This document shows, piece after piece, positions 24,727 through 32,330 of a stretch of 39,064 nt of DNA (position 1 is its first letter; each line of letters starts with the position of its first letter). Under the pieces are notes generated by a model. The model searched no databases. It saw only the letters and a list, made by a program, of their open reading frames with translations, and was not told the origin of the DNA. This stretch comes from Paraburkholderia tropica. GTDB lineage: Bacteria > Pseudomonadota > Gammaproteobacteria > Burkholderiales > Burkholderiaceae. The stretch covers positions 1-39,064 of the forward strand of contig NZ_CAJZAR010000055.1 of the NCBI RefSeq assembly GCF_914484835.1, written 5' to 3'. The translations under genes and the position numbers were made by a program.

Positions 24727-25332
24727 ATGCAAAAACGATTCAAGCAGGTTTTGTTGCTGGCCGCTCTCGTGCCGACGTTTGCCATGGCTCAGGCGCTCCA
24801 GAACCAGGCGCCCGAGCAGGCACCGGCCGCTGCCGCAGCACCGATCGATCCGGCCAAGCAAGCCGCGATCAAGGACCTGCTCGACGCAATCGACGCACAG
24901 AAGCTCGTCGGCGCGATCGGCAACAGCGCGCAGATGCAAGCCAAGCAGCTCGTCCCGGCGATCCTGTCGGACGCGCTGTCGGAAAACAAGACGATGACGG
25001 ACAAGCAGAAGCAGGCTTCCGTCCCGTCGCTGCAAAAGAACGCTGTGCCGAAGCTGGTTGACTCGGCAGGCCAGGTCTTCGCGACCGACTCGTTCAAGCA
25101 GGACGCGATGCAAGCTCAGTACGAAGCCTACGCCAAGTACTACAGCACGTCGGAAATCAAGGACCTGACCTCGTTCTACCGCAGCCCGACCGGCCGCAAG
25201 TTCATCCAGGTTCAAGACCAGGTTGGCCGCGACGTCGTCAACGGTCTGATGCAGAAGTACATGCCGCAGTCGATCAAGGCAACGCGTGACCAGGCCGACA
25301 AGGAAGTCGCGTCGGTCAAGCCGGCCAAGTAA
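24727..25332 (+). CDS. Secreted DUF2059 protein
   Basis: 201 residues. Signal peptide MQKRFKQVLLLAALVPTFA, cut after AMA (residue 21). After a Pro/Ala spacer comes a helical DUF2059 region, with AAIKDLLDAIDAQKLVGAI, then the signature-like SEIKDLTSFYRSPTGRKFIQ. Function unknown; periplasmic. The ribosome site AGGGAG fits ATG 24727 better than the adjacent ATG 24724. The frame reaches further upstream to 24622, which I treat as untranslated. A strong terminator at 25425-25466 ends it, so it is separate from serC. Confidence 0.85.
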   Translation: MQKRFKQVLLLAALVPTFAMAQALQNQAPEQAPAAAAAPIDPAKQAAIKDLLDAIDAQKLVGAIGNSAQMQAKQLVPAILSDALSENKTMTDKQKQASVPSLQKNAVPKLVDSAGQVFATDSFKQDAMQAQYEAYAKYYSTSEIKDLTSFYRSPTGRKFIQVQDQVGRDVVNGLMQKYMPQSIKATRDQADKEVASVKPAK

Positions 25333-25424
25333 GTCAGCATCACCGTCGCGCCCGTTTGGGGCGCGATCGGTCGCAGCGTCCCGGCGAGCCCGCGTTGGCG
25401 GGTTCCCGGCGACAATGCGATAAT

Positions 25425-25466
25425 GGCCGTTTGCGCGATATCAGCGCAAACGGCCTTTTCTTTTTC
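25425..25466 (+). terminator. Rho-independent terminator after the DUF2059 gene
   Basis: GGCCGTTTGCGC, loop GATATCA, GCGCAAACGGCC then TTTTCTTTTT. The 12-base stem is perfect. Two further GC hairpins lie before it at 25346-25366 and about 25387-25406. Confidence 0.92.
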
Positions 25467-25518
25467 TGGCGCATCCCGGCGTCCTCAGCCGCCGCGCCTG
25501 CCTCGGGATCTCCTTACG

Positions 25519-26598
25519 ATGCGCGTCTTCAATTTCTCCGCCGGACCGGCAGCCTTGCCGGAAGAAGTGCTCCGCCAGGCCGCCGACGAAATGCTCGACT
25601 GGCACGGCAGCGGCATGGGCGTGATGGAAATGAGCCATCGCGGGCCGGAATTCATGCGCATCCACAGCGAAGCGCTGCTCGATCTGCGCGAACTGATGCA
25701 GGTTCCCGCGAGCCACCAGATCCTCTTTCTGCAAGGCGGCGGCATCGGCGAAAACGCCATCGTGCCGCTGAACCTGTTCGGTGCGAAGCCGCGCGCCGAC
25801 TTCGTCATCACCGGTTCGTGGTCGCAGAAGTCGCAGAAGGAAGCGCTCAAGTACGGCGCGTCGCACATCGCCGCAACGGGCCGCACCGAGGCGGGCTTCA
25901 CGCACGCGCCGCAAAAGAGCGAGTGGCAGCTGTCCGACGATCCGGCCTACGTGCATCTATGCACGAACGAGACGATCGACGGCGTCGAGACTTTCGAGAT
26001 TCCCGACCTCGGCGACATCCCGCTCGTGGCGGACGCGTCCTCGCACATCCTGTCGCGCCCGATGGACATCGCCAAATACGGCGTGCTCTACGGCGGCGCG
26101 CAGAAGAACATCGGCATGGCGGGCGTGACCGTGGTGATCGTGCGCGAGGACCTGCTCGATCGCGCGATGCCCATCTGCCCGTCGGCGTTCGAATGGAAGA
26201 CCGTCGCCGCCAACAATTCGATGTTCAACACGCCGCCCACCTACGCGATCTACATCGCGGGGCTCGTGTTCAAGTGGTTGAAGCGCCAGGGTGGCCTCGA
26301 AGCCATCGAGGCGCGCAATATCGAGAAGGCCCAGCTGCTCTACGACACGATCGACTCGAGCAGCTTCTACATCAACAAGGTGGAGCGCCGCGCGCGCTCG
26401 CGGATGAACGTACCGTTCTTCCTCGCCGACGAAACACGTAACGATGATTTCCTGGCCGGCGCGAAGGCGCGCGGGCTTCTGCAGCTGAAGGGCCACAAGT
26501 CCGTCGGCGGCATGCGGGCGTCGATTTACAACGCGGTGCCGCTCGAAGCAGTGCAGGCACTGGTCGAGTACATGAAGGAATTCGAGGCGAAAGCCTGA
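25519..26598 (+). CDS. serC: Phosphoserine aminotransferase
   Basis: 359 residues, a PLP enzyme that makes 3-phosphoserine for serine and 4-phosphohydroxythreonine for pyridoxal phosphate. It begins MRVFNFSAGPAALPEEVL. PLP lysine is K196 in YGGAQKNIGMAG. Other conserved parts: EMSHRGPEF, FLQGGGIGENA, GSWSQKSQKEA and HKSVGGMRASIYNA. ATG 25519 is used because family sequence begins there, although the frame is open upstream through the terminator. First gene of the serC-pheA-hisC-tyrA-aroA run. Confidence 0.96.
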   Translation: MRVFNFSAGPAALPEEVLRQAADEMLDWHGSGMGVMEMSHRGPEFMRIHSEALLDLRELMQVPASHQILFLQGGGIGENAIVPLNLFGAKPRADFVITGSWSQKSQKEALKYGASHIAATGRTEAGFTHAPQKSEWQLSDDPAYVHLCTNETIDGVETFEIPDLGDIPLVADASSHILSRPMDIAKYGVLYGGAQKNIGMAGVTVVIVREDLLDRAMPICPSAFEWKTVAANNSMFNTPPTYAIYIAGLVFKWLKRQGGLEAIEARNIEKAQLLYDTIDSSSFYINKVERRARSRMNVPFFLADETRNDDFLAGAKARGLLQLKGHKSVGGMRASIYNAVPLEAVQALVEYMKEFEAKA

Positions 26599-26671
26599 CC
26601 TCGCGTCGGGCGGCGCCTGCCGCGCGCGCTGCTGATGCCGCGCGCCTCCTTTCAGATTGCCGGTTTCACGC

Positions 26672-27754
26672 ATGGACGACGAACTCAATTCCCAACTCAA
26701 GCCGCTGCGCGAGCGTATCGACGCCATCGATGCGCAGCTCATCGCCCTCCTGAACCAGCGCGCTTCGGTCGCACTCGAAGTGGGCGAGGTGAAGAAGCAT
26801 TTCAACGCGCCCGTGTTCCGCCCGGAGCGCGAACTGCAGGTGATCGAACGCCTGCAGAATCTCAGCGCGGGCCCGCTCGGCAACGAGCACATCAGCGCGA
26901 TCTGGCGCGAGATCATGGCCGCGAGCCGCTCGCTCGAAAAGACCATTTCGGTGGCCTTTCTCGGGCCGGTCGGCACCTATAGCGAACAGGCTGTCTACGG
27001 TTACTTCGGTCAGTCGATCGAAGGTCTGCCGTGCCCGTCGATCGACGAGGTGTTCCGCGCGGTCGAGGCGGGCAGCGCCGAGTTCGGCGTCGTGCCGGTC
27101 GAGAATTCGACCGAGGGCGCGGTGTCGCGCACGCTCGACCTGTTCCTGCAGACGCAGCTCGCGATCGGCGGCGAAATCGCGCTGCCGATCCACCACAACC
27201 TGATGACGCAAAGCGGCAAGCTCGCGGGCGTGACGCGCGTGTGCGCGCATCCGCAGGCGCTTGCGCAGTGCCAGCACTGGCTGACGGCGAACGCGCCGCA
27301 TCTGGAGCGTCAGGCCGTGTCGAGCAATGCGGAAGCCGCGCGTCTCGCGGCGGAAGATCCCACCGTCGCGGCCATCGCGGGCGAGCGTGCAGCCACGCAT
27401 TACGGCCTGCTGATCGCCAACGCGCTGATCCAGGACGATCCGCACAACCGCACGCGTTTCGTGATGATCGGCAAGCAGCCGGCGGGCGTGTCGGGCCACG
27501 ACCAGACTTCGATGATCGTCTCGGTGAAGAACGAACCGGGCGCGGTCTACAAGCTGCTCGAACCGCTCGCGCGCCACGGCGTGTCGATGACGCGTTTCGA
27601 GTCGCGTCCGGCGCGCGTCGGCACGTGGGAGTACAACTTCTACATCGACTTCGAAGGCCATCGCGACGAACCCGCCGTGGCGGCCGCGCTCGACGAGCTT
27701 GGCAAAAAGGCGGCGTTCCTCAAGATTCTCGGTTCGTATCCGCGCTCGCGCTGA
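26672..27754 (+). CDS. pheA: Bifunctional chorismate mutase / prephenate dehydratase (P-protein)
   Basis: 360 residues. Converts chorismate through prephenate to phenylpyruvate for phenylalanine. Domains: AroQ mutase (1-90; LRERIDAIDAQLIALLNQR, VFRPERELQVI), prephenate dehydratase (about 95-270; FLGPVGTYSEQAV, VPVENSTEGAV, HPQALAQC, and the catalytic NRTRFVMIG), and a C-terminal ACT domain for phenylalanine feedback (KNEPGAVYKLLEPLARHGVS, then FESRP). The start at 26672 (MDDELNSQLKPLR) is preferred to the upstream in-frame MPVSR. It lies 73 bases after serC. Confidence 0.96.
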   Translation: MDDELNSQLKPLRERIDAIDAQLIALLNQRASVALEVGEVKKHFNAPVFRPERELQVIERLQNLSAGPLGNEHISAIWREIMAASRSLEKTISVAFLGPVGTYSEQAVYGYFGQSIEGLPCPSIDEVFRAVEAGSAEFGVVPVENSTEGAVSRTLDLFLQTQLAIGGEIALPIHHNLMTQSGKLAGVTRVCAHPQALAQCQHWLTANAPHLERQAVSSNAEAARLAAEDPTVAAIAGERAATHYGLLIANALIQDDPHNRTRFVMIGKQPAGVSGHDQTSMIVSVKNEPGAVYKLLEPLARHGVSMTRFESRPARVGTWEYNFYIDFEGHRDEPAVAAALDELGKKAAFLKILGSYPRSR

Positions 27755-27863
27755 GCGCGCCGGGTGCCCGTGCGGCGCGCGCAGGCGCGCCTTCGCTGAT
27801 TTACGTCGATGTCACGTCGATGATGCCGCGCCGCCGCACGCGAGCGGCCCTGGAGAGACACGC

Positions 27864-28976
27864 ATGACCCAGCCATTCGGCCCTTCCTATGTGCGCGCGA
27901 TCGCGCCGTATGTCGCCGGCAAGCCGATTTCCGAAGTCGCCCGCGAGTTCGGACTCGACGAGGCGCGTATCGTCAAGCTCGCGTCGAACGAGAATCCGCT
28001 CGGCATGCCCGCGTCGGCGCAGCGCGCCATTGCGCAGGCGGCGGCCGAACTGGGCCGTTATCCCGATTCGAACGCGTTCGAACTGAAGGCGGCGCTCGCG
28101 GCGCGCTACGACGTGCCGCCCGAGTGGATCACGCTCGGCAACGGCAGCAACGACATTCTCGAAATCGCCGCGCACGCCTGCGTGGAGCGCGGCCAGTCGA
28201 TCGTCTATTCGCAGTATTCGTTCGCGGTCTACGCGCTCGCGACGCAAGGGCTCGGCGCGCGCCACGTGGTGACGCCGGCCGTGCAGTACGGCCACGATCT
28301 CGACGCGATGCTCGCGGCCATCGCCGACGACACGCGCCTGATTTTCGTTGCCAATCCTAACAATCCGACCGGCACGTTCATCGACGGCGCGGCGCTCGAA
28401 GCGTTCATCGCGAAGGTGCCGGCCGAAGTGGTCGTCGTGCTCGACGAGGCCTACACGGAATATCTCGCGGCGGACAAGCGCTACGACTCGATCGCGTGGG
28501 TGCGCCGCTATCCGAACCTCGTGGTGTCGCGCACGTTCTCGAAGGCCTACGGGCTCGCGGGTCTGCGCATCGGTTTCGCGATCGCGCAGCCGGCGCTGAC
28601 CGATCTGCTGAACCGTCTGCGTCAGCCGTTCAACGTGAACACGCTCGCGCAGGCCGCGGCGGTCGCGGCGCTCGGCGACGCGGCGTTTCTCGAACAGAGC
28701 GCCGCGCTCAACGCCGAAGGCTATCGCACGCTCACGGCCGCGTTCGAGCGCATGGGCCTCGAATACGTGCCGTCGGACGGCAACTTCGTGCTCGTGCGCG
28801 TCGGTCACGACGATCAGGCGGGCGAGCGCGTCAATCTCGCCTTGCTCAAACAGGGCGTGATCGTGCGTCCGGTCGGCGGCTACGGCTTGCCGCAGTGGCT
28901 GCGCGTGACCATCGGCCTGCCCGAGGAAAACGCCGCCTTCGTCGCAGCGCTCGAACGCAGCCTGGCGCCGGCATGA
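27864..28976 (+). CDS. hisC: Histidinol-phosphate / aromatic aminotransferase
   Basis: 370 residues. Class I/II PLP aminotransferase. Elements: LASNENPLGMP, YPDSNAFELKAALA, NGSNDILE, NPNNPTGTF, LDEAYTEYL, and the PLP lysine K227 in SRTFSKAYGLAGLRIGFA. As in the known supraoperon of Pseudomonas, a hisC paralog between pheA and tyrA probably transaminates phenylpyruvate and 4-hydroxyphenylpyruvate as well as, or instead of, imidazole acetol phosphate; the sequence cannot decide. GGAGAG precedes ATG 27864. Its stop overlaps a minicistron leading to tyrA. Confidence 0.93.
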   Translation: MTQPFGPSYVRAIAPYVAGKPISEVAREFGLDEARIVKLASNENPLGMPASAQRAIAQAAAELGRYPDSNAFELKAALAARYDVPPEWITLGNGSNDILEIAAHACVERGQSIVYSQYSFAVYALATQGLGARHVVTPAVQYGHDLDAMLAAIADDTRLIFVANPNNPTGTFIDGAALEAFIAKVPAEVVVVLDEAYTEYLAADKRYDSIAWVRRYPNLVVSRTFSKAYGLAGLRIGFAIAQPALTDLLNRLRQPFNVNTLAQAAAVAALGDAAFLEQSAALNAEGYRTLTAAFERMGLEYVPSDGNFVLVRVGHDDQAGERVNLALLKQGVIVRPVGGYGLPQWLRVTIGLPEENAAFVAALERSLAPA

Positions 28977-29011
28977 GCACGCAACTTTTTTTCGATCCGG
29001 TGATGGCGTGA
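28973..29011 (+). CDS. 12-codon minicistron bridging hisC and tyrA (possible translational coupler)
   Basis: ATG 28973-28975 overlaps the hisC TGA (ATGA). The frame encodes MSTQLFFDPVMA and its TGA (29009-29011) overlaps the tyrA GTG start at 29008 (GTGA). The three reading frames are all different. A T7 run lies inside it (28986-28992). Whether it is translated is inferred from the double overlap only; no product is known. Confidence 0.45.
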   Translation: MSTQLFFDPVMA

Positions 29012-29973
29012 GCGCGTTTCCCTTTAGCAAACTGGTGATTTTCGGTGTCGGCCTGATCGGCGGCTCGCTCGCGCGCGGGCTGCGCGAACGCGGCGCATCG
29101 CAAGGTGTCAGCGGCCAAAGCGGCGGTCAGGTGATCGGCGTGGGCCGCCGCGCGCATTCGGTCGCGCGCGCGCTCGAACTCGGCGTGATCGATGCGGCCG
29201 CGACGCTCGACGACGAAGCGGCGCTCGCTGCTGCGCTCGACGGCGCCGACATCGTGCTGATCGCCGCGCCGGTCGCGCAGACCCAGGCGCTGCTCGAACG
29301 CATCGCGCCGCATCTTCAGCCGCAAACCCTCATCACCGATGCGGGCAGCACCAAGAGCGACGTGATCGCCGCAGCGCGCGCCGCGCTCGGCGAGCGCATC
29401 GGCCAGTTCGTGCCGGGCCATCCGATCGCGGGCCGCGAGTCGAGCGGCGTCGAAGCGGCGCTGCCTGACCTCTATGTGGGCCGCAACGTCGTGCTGTGTC
29501 CGCTGCCGGAAAACGCGCCGCAAGCGGTGGAGCGCATCGCCGCGATGTGGCGCGCTACGGGCGCGGTGATCGGCCAGATGAGCGCCGCGCAGCACGACCG
29601 CGTGTTCGCGTCGGTGAGTCATTTGCCGCACGTGCTGTCGTTCGCGCTCGTCGACCAGATTCTCGATACGCCCGACGCCGAGCTGAAATTCTCGTTCGCG
29701 GCGGGCGGCTTCCGCGACTTCACGCGCATCGCGGCGTCGAGCCCCGAAATGTGGCGCGATGTCTGCCTCGCGAACCGCACGGCGCTGCTCGCCGAGCTGG
29801 ACGCCTACACTGAAGTGCTGGCGAAGCTGCGCGCGGCCATCGACGCCGGCGACGGCGCGGCGCTCGAAACCGTGTTCGCGCGTTCGCGCGCGGCGCGCGA
29901 GGCGTGGCAGGAGCGCGGCGGAAAGAAGTTCGCGCAGGCGGCGCCCGCGCCCGAAGCCGGTCCCGGAAAGTGA
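29008..29973 (+). CDS. tyrA: Prephenate (or arogenate) dehydrogenase
   Basis: 321 residues; makes 4-hydroxyphenylpyruvate from prephenate with NAD(P)+ for tyrosine. The Rossmann motif is LVIFGVGLIGGSLARGL at 10-26. VTDAGST-type ITDAGSTKSDVI, the substrate motif GHPIAGRESSGV and SHLPHVLSFALVD are conserved. The GTG 29008 is chosen since MSAFPFSKLVIFG begins a normal N-terminus; no strong ribosome site is present, which fits coupling to the upstream reading. An AGQ-rich insert (GASQGVSGQSGGQ) is present at about 30-40. The C-terminal tail is Ala/Pro-rich. Confidence 0.95.
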   Translation: MSAFPFSKLVIFGVGLIGGSLARGLRERGASQGVSGQSGGQVIGVGRRAHSVARALELGVIDAAATLDDEAALAAALDGADIVLIAAPVAQTQALLERIAPHLQPQTLITDAGSTKSDVIAAARAALGERIGQFVPGHPIAGRESSGVEAALPDLYVGRNVVLCPLPENAPQAVERIAAMWRATGAVIGQMSAAQHDRVFASVSHLPHVLSFALVDQILDTPDAELKFSFAAGGFRDFTRIAASSPEMWRDVCLANRTALLAELDAYTEVLAKLRAAIDAGDGAALETVFARSRAAREAWQERGGKKFAQAAPAPEAGPGK

Positions 29974-30081
29974 AGCGCAAACGCAGCGGTAAAAACAGCG
30001 TCAAAGAAAGCGATCAGTAGTCAAGCATCAGCCATGCGGCGCGGCGCAGTCCCGCGTCACGCCGCACCATCAGGACACGTC

Positions 30082-31386
30082 ATGGAACACCTCGATCTCG
30101 GACCGTTCACCCGTGCGTCCGGCACGATCCGTCTGCCCGGCTCGAAAAGCATTTCGAACCGCGTGCTGCTGCTCGCGGCGCTCGCCGAAGGCGAAACCAC
30201 GATCACGAATCTGCTCGACTCCGACGACACGCGCGTGATGCTCAGCGCGCTCGAAAAGCTCGGCGTGAAGCTCAAGCGCGAAGACGACACCTGCGTCGTG
30301 CAGGGCACGCGCGGCGCCTTCACGGCGGTGCGCGCGGATCTCTTCCTCGGCAACGCGGGCACGGCGGTGCGTCCGCTCACGGCGGCGCTCGCGGTCAACG
30401 GCGGCGACTATCGCATCCACGGCGTGCCGCGCATGCACGAGCGCCCGATCGGCGATCTGGTCGACGGCCTGCGCCAGATCGGCGCGAAGATCGACTACGA
30501 GGAAAACGAGGGCTATCCGCCGCTGCGCATCCGTCCGGCGCAGATCGACGTCACGGCGCCCATCAAGGTGCGCGGCGACGTGTCGAGCCAGTTCCTCACC
30601 GCGCTGCTGATGACGCTGCCGCTCGTGCGCGCCGAAGGCGGCATGACGGTCGTCGAAGTGGACGGCGAGCTGATTTCCAAGCCCTACATCGAGATCACGA
30701 TCAAGCTGATGGAGCGCTTCGGCGTGAAGGTCGAGCGCCACGGCTGGCATCGCTTCGAGGTGCCGGCGGGCGTGCGCTACCAGTCGCCGGGCAAGATCAT
30801 GGTGGAAGGCGACGCCTCGTCGGCGTCGTATTTCCTGGCCGCGGGCGCCATCGGCGGCGGTCCGATCCGCGTGGAAGGCGTGGGGCGCGCGAGCATCCAG
30901 GGCGACGTCGCGTTCGCGGCGGCGCTCATGCGCATGGGCGCGAACGTCACGGTCGCCGACGACTGGATCGAGGTGCGCGGGATCGGCAACGATCACGGCA
31001 AGCTCGACCCCATCGACATGGACTTCAACCTGATTCCCGACGCGGCCATGACGATCGCCGTGGCCGCGCTGTTCGCCGACGGCGCGACCACGCTGCGCAA
31101 CATCGCGAGCTGGCGCGTGAAGGAAACCGACCGCATCGCGGCGATGGCCACGGAATTGCGCAAGGTGGGCGCGAACGTGGAAGAGGGCCCCGATTACCTG
31201 ATCGTGCGCCCGCCCGCGAAACTCACGCCGAACGCGGCGATCGATACCTACGACGATCACCGCATGGCGATGTGCTTCTCGCTCGTGAGCCTCGGCGGCG
31301 TGCCGGTGCGCATCAACGACCCGAAGTGCGTCGGCAAGACGTTCCCCGATTATTTCGAGCGCTTCCTGGCGCTCGCCCAACCCTGA
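30082..31386 (+). CDS. aroA: 5-enolpyruvylshikimate-3-phosphate synthase, class I
   Basis: 434 residues. Sixth step of the shikimate pathway, making EPSP from shikimate-3-phosphate and PEP. LPGSKSISNR (K22), LFLGNAGTAVRPLT (about 87-100, with the class I GNAGTA of glyphosate-sensitive enzymes), RVKETDRIAAM and YDDHRMAMCFSL. ATG 30082 is taken rather than the upstream 30034 because relatives begin near this point. The 108 bases before it are the only larger gap in this part of the run. Confidence 0.97.
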   Translation: MEHLDLGPFTRASGTIRLPGSKSISNRVLLLAALAEGETTITNLLDSDDTRVMLSALEKLGVKLKREDDTCVVQGTRGAFTAVRADLFLGNAGTAVRPLTAALAVNGGDYRIHGVPRMHERPIGDLVDGLRQIGAKIDYEENEGYPPLRIRPAQIDVTAPIKVRGDVSSQFLTALLMTLPLVRAEGGMTVVEVDGELISKPYIEITIKLMERFGVKVERHGWHRFEVPAGVRYQSPGKIMVEGDASSASYFLAAGAIGGGPIRVEGVGRASIQGDVAFAAALMRMGANVTVADDWIEVRGIGNDHGKLDPIDMDFNLIPDAAMTIAVAALFADGATTLRNIASWRVKETDRIAAMATELRKVGANVEEGPDYLIVRPPAKLTPNAAIDTYDDHRMAMCFSLVSLGGVPVRINDPKCVGKTFPDYFERFLALAQP

Positions 31387-31415
31387 ATTTTTTAGTAGCC
31401 GAGTCTCGTTGCCGA

Positions 31416-32147
31416 ATGAAATCGACCCGTCCCTTTTATCCGACGCCCGTCATCGCGATCGATGGCCCGACCGCTTCCGGCAAAGGCACGGTGGCCACGC
31501 TGGTCGCCGCGCATCTCGGCTTTCACCTGCTCGACAGCGGTGCGCTGTACCGGCTGGCGGCGCTTGCGAGCATGCGTTACACGATCGCCGCCGATGACGC
31601 CGACGGTCTTGCCAAGCTGATCGACGATCTCCACATCACGTTCCGCGAGGGCATGGCCCAGCTCGACGGCGTTGACGTTTCGAATGAAATCCGCGCCGAG
31701 GAAGTGGGCAACCGCGCCTCGATGATCGCCGCGCATCCGTCCGTGCGCACCGCGCTGGTGGCCCGTCAGCGGGCCTTCCGCAAGCTGCCTGGCCTCGTCG
31801 CCGACGGCCGCGACATGGGCACGGTGATCTTCCCGGAAGCCGGTCTGAAGGTGTTTCTGACGGCCAGCGTGGAGGCCCGCGCGGCCCGCCGGTATAAGCA
31901 ATTGATCCAGAAGGGATTTTCTGCTAATATGGATGACTTGCTCCGGGATTTGCGTGAGCGCGACGCGCGCGACAGTAACCGCGCGGCCGCGCCGCTCAAG
32001 CCCGCAGCGGATGCGAAGCTGCTGGACACCTCGGCGCTGACCATCGACCAGGCGGTCGAACAGGTCGTGCAGTGGTACCAGCAAGCTAGCGAACTGCGCA
32101 GCGAACAGCGGCCCGTGCGTCATGATGCACAAGGCAAATCGCAGTAA
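31416..32147 (+). CDS. cmk: Cytidylate kinase
   Basis: 243 residues; phosphorylates CMP and dCMP with ATP. Walker A GPTASGKGT at 17-25, FHLLDSGALYRLAAL, DVSNEIRAEEVGNRAS, LVADGRDMGTVIFPEA and the Arg-rich lid RYKQLIQKG. The ATG at 31416 is 29 bases after the aroA stop. As in many proteobacteria it precedes rpsA. Confidence 0.96.
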   Translation: MKSTRPFYPTPVIAIDGPTASGKGTVATLVAAHLGFHLLDSGALYRLAALASMRYTIAADDADGLAKLIDDLHITFREGMAQLDGVDVSNEIRAEEVGNRASMIAAHPSVRTALVARQRAFRKLPGLVADGRDMGTVIFPEAGLKVFLTASVEARAARRYKQLIQKGFSANMDDLLRDLRERDARDSNRAAAPLKPAADAKLLDTSALTIDQAVEQVVQWYQQASELRSEQRPVRHDAQGKSQ

Positions 32148-32183
32148 AGAACGCAGTACAGCAGTAGCAGTAAATGTAGTGGT

Positions 32184-32297
32184 GCCCTGCTGGGAAGCAG
32201 GGCGTGTCTTAAACCCTTTAACCCCGTATGGCTTTTGCATCTGTGCCACGAGCGTAAGCGCTCCGGCCTCAACGCCCAACCGGCCTAGACAGGCTGG
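32184..32297 (+). promoter_or_regulatory. Three-hairpin leader upstream of rpsA (possible S1 autoregulation)
   Basis: Hairpin I: GCCCTGCT-GGGA-AGCAGGGC (32184-32203). Hairpin II: GAGCG-TAAG-CGCTC (32250-32263). Hairpin III: CCGGCCT-AGAC-AGGCTGG (32280-32297, one G-U pair). They are joined by less structured A/U-containing linkers, and the rpsA ATG follows at 32331 without a good ribosome site. Enterobacterial rpsA leaders are known to have three hairpins that replace a normal ribosome site and allow S1 to repress itself; the likeness here is my inference. Confidence 0.5.
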
Positions 32298-32330
32298 AAG
32301 CGCAGCAGAACCATGCAAATCCAGATTTTT

